Positions 1 to 8,729 are shown, counted from the first letter of the stretch. The stretch is DNA of 64,000 bases from Streptomyces liliifuscus (GCF_016598615.1 NZ_CP066831.1:3658001-3722000), one strand, 5' to 3'. Translations and numbers: made by a program. The notes: generated by a model from the sequence alone, not told the origin.

Positions 1-1263
1 CTGGTGGCGGCCACGGAAGTGCTGCCGTGGGACGCGAAGCTGGGGCTGCTGCATCTGCTCGTGCGAGCGCATCAGCCGCTCGTACCGACGCAGAGTGCCG
101 CCACGCATCCGGCCGACTGCTACCAGCTCCTGATCGGTGTGCGCGAGACGCTGCCGCCACGGCTGGCGCCCGCGCTGATCGGTCGTCCGACCGAGGGGCC
201 ACTGGCCGGACGGACCGTGTACGAGGCTCTGCACGACACACGGCCCGCCGATGTGCTCCTGGAGGCGCTGCGGTCGCGGGCACGCGTCGGCGACCTGCGC
301 TTCGAGCGGGACATGCGGCAGGACATCCGGGACGGCCTGGTGCCCCGGCTGGTGACGGCCGAGCAGTCGAACTCCTCGATCGTCTACGGAGATACGTTCA
401 TCCTGAAGCTGTTGCGGCGGATCGTGCCGGGGGACAACCCCGACCTGGAGCTGCCGCTGGTGCTGTCCCGCGAGGGCTGCCCCCGGGTTCCGGCGCCCGC
501 CGGGTGGCTGCTCGCGGACCTGGCCGACGAGACGTACGTACTGGGTGTGCTGCAGCCCTTCGTCCAGGGTGCGGCGGACGGCTGGGAGCTCGCGCTGCGC
601 GAGCTCGCCAAGGGCGAGGACTTCAGCGGTGAGGCGCGGGCGCTGGGGCGGGCCACCGCAGAGGTGCACACGGCGCTGGCGCGGGCGCTGCCCACGGTGA
701 CCATGGGGCGCGGGCAGATGGAACTGCTCGTGGACGGTATGACCGAGCGGCTGGAGGCGGCCGCCCAGTCGGTGCCCGCGCTGCGGCCGTACGCGCCGGG
801 GCTGCGCACGGCCTTCGAGGCGCTCGCCGACCTGGCGGGCGAGGGCGAGACATGGACGGCCCAGCGGATCCACGGGGATCTGCACCTCGGGCAGTGTCTG
901 CGGTCGCCGTCCGGTGAATGGTCGCTGATCGACTTCGAGGGCGAACCGTCCAAGCCGCTCGCCGAGCGTCGGATGCCGCAGCCGACCGCACGGGACGTGG
1001 CCGGGATGCTCCGCTCCTTCGACTACGCGGCGCACTCGCACACGCCCGTCGTGCCCGGCTGGGCCGACACCTGCCGGGCGGCCTACTGCTCCGGGTACGC
1101 CGAGGCCGGCGGGCGTGATCCGCGTACGGATCCGGTGCTGCTGCGCGCCTACGAGACCGACAAGGCGATCTACGAAGTCGTGTACGAGGCGCGGCACCGG
1201 CCCGACTGGCTGCCCGTGCCGATGGAGGCGGTCCGCCGCCTGGCCGTCTCCGGATCGTCGTAG
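1..1263 (+). CDS. pep2: Maltokinase (Pep2/Mak), 5' end cut by window edge
   Basis: Phosphorylates maltose to maltose-1-phosphate with ATP, feeding the GlgE pathway of alpha-glucan synthesis in the cytoplasm. The frame is open from base 1 and about 420 codons are visible; family members are usually about 450 residues, so the true start probably lies just upstream. The kinase-like catalytic loop HGDLHLGQ falls near residue 291, followed by the metal-binding segment LIDFEGEPS, as in mycobacterial Mak. It abuts glgB, the usual neighbour in actinobacterial glgE-treS-pep2-glgB operons, and the two are very likely cotranscribed. Confidence 0.9.
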   Translation: MVAATEVLPWDAKLGLLHLLVRAHQPLVPTQSAATHPADCYQLLIGVRETLPPRLAPALIGRPTEGPLAGRTVYEALHDTRPADVLLEALRSRARVGDLRFERDMRQDIRDGLVPRLVTAEQSNSSIVYGDTFILKLLRRIVPGDNPDLELPLVLSREGCPRVPAPAGWLLADLADETYVLGVLQPFVQGAADGWELALRELAKGEDFSGEARALGRATAEVHTALARALPTVTMGRGQMELLVDGMTERLEAAAQSVPALRPYAPGLRTAFEALADLAGEGETWTAQRIHGDLHLGQCLRSPSGEWSLIDFEGEPSKPLAERRMPQPTARDVAGMLRSFDYAAHSHTPVVPGWADTCRAAYCSGYAEAGGRDPRTDPVLLRAYETDKAIYEVVYEARHRPDWLPVPMEAVRRLAVSGSS

Positions 1264-1341
1264 GTGTCCTCACATCCCGCCCGCCCCGTCAGTCCCGTGA
1301 GTCCCGTCATCACCGTCGAGTCCGCCGAGGAGGCCCCACCC

Positions 1342-3732
1342 GTGACGCCCCGCCCGAACCCGCCCGCCAAGAAGCCGAAGAGCGCGAAGGCCAAGTCCGG
1401 CACCGGCAAGGCCGACGCGAAGGCGAAGGCGAAGACCGAGCCCGCGGTCACGGATCCCGCGGAGCCGGTACGCGATGTGGAGCCGCCGGTGCGGGACGCG
1501 GAGCCCGTACGGGATGTGGAGCCGGCCGTGCCGGATGTGCGGTCGCTGGCCGTGCTGGACCGTGGTGACCGGGAGCGGCTGCTCGGCGGCGCGCATCACG
1601 AGCCGCACTCCGTGCTCGGGGCCCATCCCGTGCCCGACGGTGTGGTCTTCCGGGTGCTGCGGCCGTACGCGCTGTCGGTGACGGTCGTCACCGAAGAGCT
1701 GCGGGCCGAACTGAACGACGACGGCGAGGGCTTCTTCTCCACCGTGCTGCCGTTGCGGGAGGTGCCCGCGTACCGGTTGCTCGTGGAGTACGAGGGGACG
1801 GTTCAGGACACCGAGGACGCGTACCGGTTCCTGCCCACGATCGGTGAGTTCGATCTGCATCTGTTCGGCGAGGGGCGGCACGAACAGCTGTGGACGGCGC
1901 TCGGTGCGGAGCCGATGGTCCACCAGGGTGTGGCGGGCACCCGGTTCACCGTCTGGGCGCCCAACGCCCGTGGGGTGCGGGTCGCCGGGACGTTCAACTT
2001 CTGGGACGCCACGGCCTTTCCGATGCGGTCGCTCGGCTCCTCCGGGGTGTGGGAGCTGTTCATTCCCGGGATCGGCGAGGGCGAGCTCTACAAGTTCGAG
2101 ATCACCCGGCCCGACGGTTCCAAGACGATGCGGGCCGACCCGATGGCACGGCGTACGGAGATCCCGCCCGCCACCTCCTCCATCGTGCACGCCTCGCGTC
2201 ACGAGTGGCAGGACGGGGAGTGGATGGCGCGGCGGGCCTCCGACCCGCCGGCCCATGAGGCGCCGTTCTCGGTGTACGAGGTCCATCTGGCGTCCTGGCG
2301 ACCTGGTTTGACGTACCGTCAGCTGGCCGAACAACTGCCGTTGTACGTCTCGGACCTGGGCTTCACGCATGTGGAGCTGATGCCGGTGGCGGAGCACCCC
2401 TTCGGCGGTTCTTGGGGCTATCAGGTCACGGGCTTCTACGCGCCGACCGCTCGGCTGGGGACGCCGGACGACTTCAAGTACCTGGTCGACGCGCTGCACC
2501 GGGCCGGAATCGGCGTGATCATGGACTGGGTGCCCGCGCACTTCCCGCGGGACGACTGGGCGCTGGCGGAGTTCGACGGCCGGCCGCTGTACGAGCACGA
2601 GGATCCGCTGCGGGCCGCGCACCCCGACTGGGGAACACTGGAGTTCGACTACGGGCGCCGGGAGGTGCGCAATTTCCTGGTCGCCAACGCGGTGTACTGG
2701 TGCGAGGAGTTCCACATCGACGGCCTGCGGGTCGACGCGGTGGCGTCCATGCTGTACCTGGACTACTCGCGCGAGCCCGGGCAGTGGACGCCGAACGTCC
2801 ACGGCGGGCGGGAGAACCTCGACGCCGTCGCCTTCCTCCAGGAGATGAACGCGACGCTGTACCGGCGCGAGCCGGGAGTCGTCACGATCGCCGAGGAGTC
2901 GACGGCGTGGGACGGCGTCACGCGGGCCACCCACCACATCGGGCCCGGCGGCTTCGGAGGGCTCGGCTTCGGGCTGAAGTGGAACATGGGGTGGATGCAC
3001 GACTCGCTCGGCTATGTCGCGCACGAGCCGGTGCACCGCAAGTACCACCACCACGAGATGACCTTCTCGATGGTGTACGCGTACAGCGAGAACTACGTCC
3101 TGCCGATCTCCCACGACGAAGTCGTCCACGGGAAGCGGTCGTTGGTGTCCAAGATGCCGGGCGACTGGTGGCAGCAGCGGGCCACGCTGCGGGCGTATCT
3201 GGGCTTCATGTGGGCGCACCCCGGCAAGCAACTCCTCTTCATGGGACAGGAGTTCGCGCAGGGCGCGGAGTGGTCCGAGGCGCACGGGCCCGACTGGTGG
3301 CTGCTCGATCCGTCGTACGGGGCCGCCGCCGACCACCAGGGTGTCCGTGATCTCGTCCGGGACCTCAACTCCGTGTACCGGCATGCTCCCGCGCTCTGGG
3401 AGCGGGACACCGATCCCTCCGGGTTCGCCTGGATCGCGGGGGACGCGGTCGAGGACAACGTCTTCGCGTTCCTCCGCCACGCGGCGGACGGTTCGCCGAT
3501 GCTGGCCGTGTCCAACTTCTCGCCGGTGGTGCGGCACGAGTACCGGCTCGGTGTTCCTGATGACGTGCCTGCCTGGCACGAGGTCCTCAACACCGACGCC
3601 GGGCGTTACGGCGGTGCCGATGTCACGAACCCCGACCCCGTCAAGCCCGACGCCCAGCCCTGGCACGGCCGCCCGGCCAGCATCCGCCTCACGTTGCCAC
3701 CACTGGCCACGGTGTGGCTGCGCCCGGCATAG
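1342..3732 (+). CDS. glgB: 1,4-alpha-glucan branching enzyme GlgB
   Basis: Introduces alpha-1,6 branches into glycogen or the alpha-glucan made by GlgE. After a Lys/Ala-rich tail come the N-terminal beta domains and CBM48, then the GH13 barrel. Catalytic residues can be placed: nucleophile D465 in RVDAV, acid/base E518 in IAEES, and D592 in ISHDEVV. I chose GTG 1342 because GAGGAGG (1327-1333) lies 8 nt upstream. An in-frame GTG at 1264, directly after the pep2 stop, would add 26 residues but has no ribosome-binding site. At 796 residues it is long for the family because of the tail. It continues the pep2 operon. Confidence 0.95.
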   Translation: MTPRPNPPAKKPKSAKAKSGTGKADAKAKAKTEPAVTDPAEPVRDVEPPVRDAEPVRDVEPAVPDVRSLAVLDRGDRERLLGGAHHEPHSVLGAHPVPDGVVFRVLRPYALSVTVVTEELRAELNDDGEGFFSTVLPLREVPAYRLLVEYEGTVQDTEDAYRFLPTIGEFDLHLFGEGRHEQLWTALGAEPMVHQGVAGTRFTVWAPNARGVRVAGTFNFWDATAFPMRSLGSSGVWELFIPGIGEGELYKFEITRPDGSKTMRADPMARRTEIPPATSSIVHASRHEWQDGEWMARRASDPPAHEAPFSVYEVHLASWRPGLTYRQLAEQLPLYVSDLGFTHVELMPVAEHPFGGSWGYQVTGFYAPTARLGTPDDFKYLVDALHRAGIGVIMDWVPAHFPRDDWALAEFDGRPLYEHEDPLRAAHPDWGTLEFDYGRREVRNFLVANAVYWCEEFHIDGLRVDAVASMLYLDYSREPGQWTPNVHGGRENLDAVAFLQEMNATLYRREPGVVTIAEESTAWDGVTRATHHIGPGGFGGLGFGLKWNMGWMHDSLGYVAHEPVHRKYHHHEMTFSMVYAYSENYVLPISHDEVVHGKRSLVSKMPGDWWQQRATLRAYLGFMWAHPGKQLLFMGQEFAQGAEWSEAHGPDWWLLDPSYGAAADHQGVRDLVRDLNSVYRHAPALWERDTDPSGFAWIAGDAVEDNVFAFLRHAADGSPMLAVSNFSPVVRHEYRLGVPDDVPAWHEVLNTDAGRYGGADVTNPDPVKPDAQPWHGRPASIRLTLPPLATVWLRPA

Positions 3733-3960
3733 CTTTTCCTCGCCCCCGCCGCCCCTACCCATTCCCGTCCCTTTCTGGGGCTCCGCCCCAGGCCCCGTGG
3801 GGTGTGTTGTCGGGTGCGGGTGGGTGGGGCTGGTCGCGCAGTTCCCCGCGCCCCTGGGTACCTAGGGGCGCGGGGAACTGCGCAGTCTTTTGGGGGTTCG
3901 GGGGCGGAGCCCCTGAGTTAGTGACGGGAATGGGTAGGGGCGGCGGGGGCGAAGAGGGTT
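3733..3960. repeat. Dispersed inverted-repeat element between glgB and helR
   Basis: This gap between convergent genes is almost all repeat. The ends carry CGCCCCCGCCGCCCCTACCC near 3742 and its complement near 3930-3950. The centre (about 3832-3888) holds GCGCAGTTCCCCGCGCCCCT, a CTAG-containing turn, and the exact complement AGGGGCGCGGGGAACTGCGC. Both motifs recur elsewhere in the window. The structure could terminate transcription from both sides; no coding sequence was seen. Confidence 0.75.
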
Positions 3961-6237
3961 TTAGTCGTTCAGGGCGTTCGCCAGGGGCACCGGCAGATCC
4001 CCCGTGTGCACGATCCCCAGCGCCTGCGTGGCCCGCGTCAGGGCAACGTACAGATCGCTCGTACCGTAACGCGCCGGCTCGACCACAAGGACCGCGTCGA
4101 ATTCCAGACCCTTCGATTGGCGAGGGTCGAGCAGCACGACCGCACGGGTCAGGTCGGGCTCCGCCCCGGCCGTGACCCCGTCAAGCCGCGCGGCCAGCGC
4201 CACGTGCAGATCCCGCGGCGCGATCACCGCGAGCCGCCCCTCCGCCGGAGCCAGTTCCGCGACGGCCTTCTCCACGGCGCCGGGCAGCTCGGCGGCGTCG
4301 GCGGCCTCGCGCACCAGCGGGCGTACGCCGGTCGAGCGGACCGAACTGGGCGGCTCGAAGCCGGGGTGCTCGGCGCGCGGGACGGCCGCCGCGACGTCCA
4401 TGATCTCGGACGGGGTGCGGTAGTTGACCGCGAGCCGGGTGTGCTCCCAGCGGTCCTGGACGTAGGGGTCGAGGATGTCCGACCAGGAGCCGACCCCGGC
4501 CGCGTCGGCCGTCTGCGCGGGGTCGCCTACGAGCGTCATGGACCGCGTGGGGCTGCGGCGCATCAGCAGGCGCCACGCCATCGGCGACAGCTCCTGCGCC
4601 TCGTCGACAATGATGTGCCCGAACGCCCAGGTCCGGTCGGCCGCGGCCCGTTCGGCGGCGCTGCGGTGGTCGTCCTCCTCGTGGCGCTCGGCCATCCGCT
4701 CGGCGTCGATGATGTCGTGCGCGGAGAGAACCTCCGCGTCCTCGTCGTCCTTGTCCTCGAACTCGTACGTCCTGGAGGCGTAGGACACGTCCAACACGCC
4801 CTGGGCGTACGCGACCTGCTGATTGCGTTCGCGCTCCGCGGCCGCCCTCGCCAACCGGTCGTCCTCGCCGAGGAGTTCGGCGGCCTCGTCGAGGAGGGGT
4901 ACGTCGGCGGTGGTCCAGGCCCGTGTCACCGTACGGCGGATGGCGTTCGCGTCGGCCTCGCAGAGGTACGCGTCCGGTTCGGCGAGGAAGTCCGCGATCA
5001 GCCGCCGCGGGGTGACGCGCGGCCACAACTGGTCGATGGCGGCCCAGACTTCGCGGTTCTCGGCCAGCTCGTCGCGGATCTGGGTGACGTCGCTCGGGTC
5101 GAGCAGGTTGGTGCCGTCGAAGGGGTCCGTGCCGATCCGCTCGGCGAGCATGTCGGTGAGGGTGTTGAGGATGTGGCCCTCGAAGTGCTCGCGGGCCGCG
5201 TTGTGCGGCAGGTTCACCTCGCGGGTGCGGTCACGGGCGACACGTACGAGACCGGCGTCGAGCATCAGGATGTCCCGGTCGTGCTCGATGGCGATCACCG
5301 GGTCGGGCAGTGCCTGACGGTCGCGTACGACTGCGGCCAGGACGTCGGCCATCTCGGCGCGGCCCTTCACGGCGGCGGCCTCGGGGGTGTCGGACGCGGT
5401 CGCCCTCACACCGGGGAACAGCTCGCCGACGGTCGCGAGCAGCACGCCCGTCTCGCCGAGCGAGGGCAGGACCTCGCCGATGTAGCCGAGGAAGGCGGGG
5501 TTCGGGCCGACGATCAGGACGGCACGCTTGGCGAGCAGCTCCCGGTGTTCGTAGAGGAGATAGGCCGCCCGGTGGAGCGCCACGGCGGTCTTGCCGGTGC
5601 CCGGGCCGCCCTCCACCACCAGCACTCCGCGGTGCGGGGCGCGAATGATGCGGTCCTGCTCGGCCTGGATGGTCTGCACGATGTCGCTCATGCGGCCGGT
5701 GCGCGCGGAGTTGAGGGCGGCGAGCAGCACGGCGTCGCCGGTCGGGTCCTCGTGCCCGGTGCGCTGCTGGTCCCCCAGGTCGAGGATCTCGTCGTGCAGG
5801 GCGGCGACCGAGCGGCCCTCGGTGGTGATGTGCCGACGGCGGCGCAGGCCCATCGGGGTGTGGCCGGTGGCGAGGTAGAAGGGGCGGGCGACCGGGGCCC
5901 GCCAGTCGATCAGGATCGGGGTGTGCTCGGTGTCGTCGGCGCGGATGCCGATACGGCCGATGTGATGGGTGAGTCCCGTGGTCAGGTCGATACGGCCGAA
6001 GCAGAGCGAGCCGTCCACCGCGTTGAGCGCGGCGAGCAGGCCCGAGCGCTCGGCGACGAGGACGTCCCGCTCCAGGCGGGCCTGCATCGGTGTGCTGCCC
6101 TGTGCGAGCGCGTCCGCCACCGCGGTCTCGGTGCCGCCGCGCAGGGCGTCCACGCGCGCGTACAGACCGTCGATGAATTCCTGCTCGTGCCTCAATTCAT
6201 CGTCGGTGAATTCTGTGTGTGATCCCCTGTTTGACAA
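3961..6237 (-). CDS. helR: RNA polymerase-recycling ATPase HelR (HelD/UvrD-like)
   Basis: A 758-residue superfamily-1 helicase-like protein. The N-terminal coiled-coil of about 60 residues, Walker A GGPGTGKT at 210-217, the segment IIVDEAQELSP and a C-terminal motif with VALTRATQ match HelD/HelR proteins. Known role of the family: it binds stalled RNA polymerase, ejects nucleic acid and, for HelR, displaces rifamycins and gives low-level resistance. The start is TTG at 6237, with GGAG 5 nt upstream; no better start agrees with the conserved N-terminus. The start codon overlaps the -35 box of a divergent promoter (6231-6260). I did not find the GGGGCTTGC-type rifamycin-associated element upstream. 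Confidence 0.85.
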   Translation of the reverse strand: MSNRGSHTEFTDDELRHEQEFIDGLYARVDALRGGTETAVADALAQGSTPMQARLERDVLVAERSGLLAALNAVDGSLCFGRIDLTTGLTHHIGRIGIRADDTEHTPILIDWRAPVARPFYLATGHTPMGLRRRRHITTEGRSVAALHDEILDLGDQQRTGHEDPTGDAVLLAALNSARTGRMSDIVQTIQAEQDRIIRAPHRGVLVVEGGPGTGKTAVALHRAAYLLYEHRELLAKRAVLIVGPNPAFLGYIGEVLPSLGETGVLLATVGELFPGVRATASDTPEAAAVKGRAEMADVLAAVVRDRQALPDPVIAIEHDRDILMLDAGLVRVARDRTREVNLPHNAAREHFEGHILNTLTDMLAERIGTDPFDGTNLLDPSDVTQIRDELAENREVWAAIDQLWPRVTPRRLIADFLAEPDAYLCEADANAIRRTVTRAWTTADVPLLDEAAELLGEDDRLARAAAERERNQQVAYAQGVLDVSYASRTYEFEDKDDEDAEVLSAHDIIDAERMAERHEEDDHRSAAERAAADRTWAFGHIIVDEAQELSPMAWRLLMRRSPTRSMTLVGDPAQTADAAGVGSWSDILDPYVQDRWEHTRLAVNYRTPSEIMDVAAAVPRAEHPGFEPPSSVRSTGVRPLVREAADAAELPGAVEKAVAELAPAEGRLAVIAPRDLHVALAARLDGVTAGAEPDLTRAVVLLDPRQSKGLEFDAVLVVEPARYGTSDLYVALTRATQALGIVHTGDLPVPLANALND

Positions 6238-6260
6238 TTCCGCTCCCGGCCGGATATACT
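6231..6260 (+). promoter_or_regulatory. Near-consensus sigma-70-type promoter pointing away from helR
   Basis: TTGACA at 6231-6236, an 18-nt spacer, and TATACT at 6255-6260. This is the best vegetative (HrdB-type) promoter match I found in the window. Predicted transcription start is about 6267. No protein gene follows on this strand. Confidence 0.75.
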
Positions 6261-6266
6261 GCGCCT

Positions 6267-6365
6267 AGTGAACTTCTTCGCGACCAAGTTCCTTGAAGTC
6301 GCGAACCATTCAATATACGCAGAGAAATCCCCCGCAGGCAATTGGCCGCGGGGGATTTCTTGTTG
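6267..6365 (+). ncRNA. Candidate small RNA divergent from helR
   Basis: A compact unit of about 100 nt. It begins at the predicted start of the promoter at 6231-6260. It folds into one hairpin with perfect arms TTCGCGAC (6277-6284) and GTCGCGAA (6298-6305) with an inner CAAG/CTTG pairing. It ends in an intrinsic terminator, GAAATCCCCCGC (6324-6335) paired with GCGGGGGATTTC (6348-6359), then a T-rich tail. A GTG at 6268 has no stop before the terminator, so a coding role is unlikely. It would be antisense to any helR leader that starts beyond 6267. The assignment is from structure only; no family is recognised. Confidence 0.55.
6324..6361. terminator. Bidirectional intrinsic terminator
   Basis: A perfect 12-bp stem with a 12-nt loop, followed by TTTCTTGTT on the + strand and ATTTCTCT on the - strand. 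It sits 48 bases beyond the thioredoxin stop codon, so it can end the MerR-thioredoxin transcript as well as the candidate small RNA. Confidence 0.75.
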
Positions 6366-6408
6366 GCCCGGGTATTTCGGCGGGCGTATGCCGCTGTCGG
6401 CCGACCGG

Positions 6409-6741
6409 CTACAGCACGTCGGCCAGTTCCTCAAGCAGCCGTCGCTTGGGCCGGGCGCCCACCATCGACTTCACCGGCTGCCCGTCGCGGAACACGATGA
6501 GCGTGGGCATCGACAGCACCCCGTACGCGTTCGTGGTCTCCGGGTTCGTGTCCACGTCCAGCTGCACCACCTTGAGCCGGTCGCCCTCCTCGGCGGCGAC
6601 GGCGCTCAGCACCGGCGCGATCTGCCGGCACGGCGGGCACCAGTCGGCGGTGAACTCCACCAGCACGGGCAGCTCCGCCCCGATCACCTCCGCCTCGAAG
6701 TCCGCGTCCGTCACCTCGGCCACACCCGCTGCCCTGATCAC
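6409..6741 (-). CDS. Thioredoxin
   Basis: A 110-residue cytoplasmic thioredoxin that reduces protein disulphides. The active site is WCPPC (C35, C38), with proline in the second position instead of the usual glycine; the conserved cis-Pro is in SMPTL. The GTG start at 6741 overlaps the stop of the upstream merR gene (GTGA), with GGGAGG about 9 nt upstream, so the two are translationally coupled. The WCPPC motif and the coupling to a cysteine-bearing MerR regulator suggest an inducible secondary thioredoxin, not the housekeeping TrxA. The 3' end is followed by the terminator at 6324-6361. Confidence 0.88.
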   Translation of the reverse strand: MIRAAGVAEVTDADFEAEVIGAELPVLVEFTADWCPPCRQIAPVLSAVAAEEGDRLKVVQLDVDTNPETTNAYGVLSMPTLIVFRDGQPVKSMVGARPKRRLLEELADVL

Positions 6742-7166
6742 CTGAAGGTCCCTCCCAGTTCGCACACGGGCTCCGGACCGCCCGGAACCTCCGCCCCGGC
6801 CGCCAGCTCGTCCCTCGACGCCTCGGCCCGCGCCAACTGCTCGCCGACGTGCGCCCGTACGGTCTGCAACTCGCCGATCAGCGCGTCGAGTTCGCCCAGC
6901 TTGCGCCGGTACACGGCGAGCGACGCCGGGCAGGAGTCGCCCTCCGGATGCCCGGCCCGCAGACACTCCACGAAGGGCCGCGTCTCCTCCAGGTCGAACC
7001 CGAAGTCCTGCAGCGTCCTGATCTGCCGCAGCAGCAACAGATCGTCCTCGTCGTAGGTGCGGTACCCGTTGCTCCCCCGGCGCGCGGGCAGCAGCCCCCG
7101 CGACTCGTAGTACCTGAGGGTCCGCGTGGTGGTCCCGGCCCGCGCCGCCAGCTCGCCGATTCGCAT
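6738..7166 (-). CDS. MerR-family transcriptional regulator
   Basis: 142 residues. The N-terminal winged helix begins MRIGELAARAG with the typical TLRYYESRGLLP segment, and a dimerising coiled-coil follows. Cysteines at C68 and C79, in the position used for sensing in several MerR proteins, plus one near the C-terminus, suggest a thiol or metal signal; this is inference. ATG 7166 is chosen because it opens the family's standard N-terminus; longer in-frame starts run into the operator. It is coupled to thioredoxin by a 4-nt overlap and probably regulates its own operon through the inverted repeat at 7182-7201. Confidence 0.88.
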   Translation of the reverse strand: MRIGELAARAGTTTRTLRYYESRGLLPARRGSNGYRTYDEDDLLLLRQIRTLQDFGFDLEETRPFVECLRAGHPEGDSCPASLAVYRRKLGELDALIGELQTVRAHVGEQLARAEASRDELAAGAEVPGGPEPVCELGGTFR

Positions 7167-7181
7167 GCGTACGAACGTAGT

Positions 7182-7201
7182 CCTTGACCCTGGCGTCAAG
7201 G
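7182..7201 (-). promoter_or_regulatory. Probable MerR operator/-35 region
   Basis: CCTTGACGCCAGGGTCAAGG on the - strand, with perfect 7-bp arms CCTTGAC/GTCAAGG. It lies 16-35 nt upstream of the merR start and contains a TTGAC -35-like core, the layout of MerR/SoxR operators. It overlaps the last codons of the upstream lrp gene. The -10 box could not be placed with confidence. Confidence 0.6.
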
Positions 7202-7717
7202 CAACGCCGGCGGCAGCAGCGGCTTCCGCTCCACCGGGGACGACAGGAGGATCGACGTCGTCGTACGGCCGAGTGCCGAGGTCTGTTCCAGGACCTCCTC
7301 CAGGTGGAGGGTGTTCTCGACCGCGACCTTGAGGATCCAGCAGTCCTCGCCGACGACGTGGTGGGCCTCGGTGATCTCGGGGCGGGCGAGCAGCTCCAGG
7401 GTCCTTGGGTGCTTCAGCGTGTAGCCGCCGTGCGGGTTGACGCGGATGAAGGCCTGCATGCCGTAGCCGAGGCGGGTCGGCGAGACATGGGCGCCGTAGC
7501 CGGTGACGGCTCCGACGGACTCCAGCCTGCGGACGCGCTCGGCGACCGCCGCCGGGGACAGCCGGACCCGGCGGCCCAGCTCGCTCAGCCTGATCCGGCC
7601 GTCGCTCTGGAGCAGCTCCAGGATCTGCCGGTCCAGGGCGTCGAAGGCCACCGACGTTTCGTTGGCGGCGGCTCGCAGATGCCGTGGTTCTTTCGGTACC
7701 GCGGCCGGATCTCCCAT
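7196..7717 (-). CDS. Lrp/AsnC-family transcriptional regulator
   Basis: 173 residues: an N-terminal helix-turn-helix (FDALDRQILELLQSDGR ... LSPAAVAERVRRLE) and a C-terminal RAM domain (residues about 85-165) that in this family binds amino acids and builds octamers. The ATG at 7717 has an AAGGGGG ribosome-binding site. It lies upstream of merR on the same strand and divergent from the epimerase-like gene at 7814, which is a possible target. The effector cannot be read from sequence. Confidence 0.88.
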   Translation of the reverse strand: MGDPAAVPKEPRHLRAAANETSVAFDALDRQILELLQSDGRIRLSELGRRVRLSPAAVAERVRRLESVGAVTGYGAHVSPTRLGYGMQAFIRVNPHGGYTLKHPRTLELLARPEITEAHHVVGEDCWILKVAVENTLHLEEVLEQTSALGRTTTSILLSSPVERKPLLPPALP

Positions 7718-7813
7718 GACTCCCCCTTCAGACCTCACTCGTACGCCGGAAGAATTATGACCACAGGGTCCACGGAACAGGACCGCGGTGAAGAGCATTA
7801 CGGGAGGGGCGCC

Positions 7814-8728
7814 GTGCGCGAGGTATGTGTCATTGGCGGAAACCGGTATTTCGGCAAGCGGCTCATCGCCAGGCTGACGGCCGCGGGAGACAGGGTCACC
7901 GTCATCAATCGCGGCTCGTCGGCGCCTCCCGCGGGAACGATTCATCTCGTCGCCGACCGCAATGACGAGAATTCCCTTGAGAAAGCGCTGGGTTCACGGA
8001 CCTTCGACGTCGTCGTCGACCAGGTCTGCTACACACCGAGGCAGGCGGAGATCGCCCGCCGGGTCTTCGCGGGACGCACGCGCCGCTATGTGATGACCTC
8101 GACGGTCGAGGTGTACGAGTACGAGGACTCGGCGGAGCTCGTACGCGAGGACGCCGTGAACCCGCGTACGGTCCCCGTCGATCTCGAACTCCCCTGGGAC
8201 GACCCGGAGTTCCTCGACACCCACTACGGCGAGGGCAAGCGGCAGGCCGAGGCGGTCCTCGCGGCCGACCCCGCCTTTCCGTACGTGACCGTGCGGGTGG
8301 CCCATGTCCTGGGCGGGGACGACGACTTCACGGGGCGGCTCGACCACTACGCCGAGCGGATCCGCGCGGGCGAGGCGATCGCCGTCCCTGCCACGAACCA
8401 CCCGGCGACGTACATCCACGTGGAGGAGATCGCCGACTTCCTGGCGTGGGTGGTCGGCGAGGAGTTCACCGGGCCGGTGAACGCCGCGTCGCACGGGGTA
8501 CTCACCACCGGGGAGTTGTGCGAGGCGCTGACCGAACACCTCCCGGGCGGGCGGACCGCGTTCCAGGCCGTGTTCCGGGCCGTCGAGGTCGGGGAGCTCT
8601 CGCCGTTCTCCTTCACGCGCTCGTACGGAATGGACAACACGCGGGCCGAGCGGCTCGGGTTCGCCTTCGGGAAGGCGCGGGAATGGCTGCCGCGTGCCGT
8701 GGCGGAGACGCTCGGGAAGGTGAACTGA
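7814..8728 (+). CDS. NAD-dependent epimerase/reductase (extended SDR)
   Basis: 304 residues with an N-terminal Rossmann fold: VCVIGGNRYFGKRL directly after the start, then VINRGSS for the adenosine side. The catalytic pair is in HYGEGKR (YxxxK). Related to plant CSP41-like and NAD(P)-dependent reductase proteins; the substrate is unknown. I prefer GTG 7814 because GGGAGGGG (7802-7809) is well placed and the Rossmann strand begins at once; ATG 7757 would add 19 residues and has only GGAAG. It is followed after one base by an aldo/keto reductase and probably forms an operon with it. Confidence 0.8.
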   Translation: MREVCVIGGNRYFGKRLIARLTAAGDRVTVINRGSSAPPAGTIHLVADRNDENSLEKALGSRTFDVVVDQVCYTPRQAEIARRVFAGRTRRYVMTSTVEVYEYEDSAELVREDAVNPRTVPVDLELPWDDPEFLDTHYGEGKRQAEAVLAADPAFPYVTVRVAHVLGGDDDFTGRLDHYAERIRAGEAIAVPATNHPATYIHVEEIADFLAWVVGEEFTGPVNAASHGVLTTGELCEALTEHLPGGRTAFQAVFRAVEVGELSPFSFTRSYGMDNTRAERLGFAFGKAREWLPRAVAETLGKVN

Positions 8729-8729
8729 C

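Noticed and set aside
1270..3762. 830-codon open frame antisense to glgB
   Set aside because: A shadow of the high-GC gene on the other strand; glgB motifs are intact and no ribosome-binding site or family match supports the antisense frame.
6268..7056. Leaderless GTG frame of 262 codons behind the promoter at 6231
   Set aside because: It runs through a perfect terminator and then antisense through the thioredoxin and merR genes with no protein-like features; a non-coding RNA fits better.
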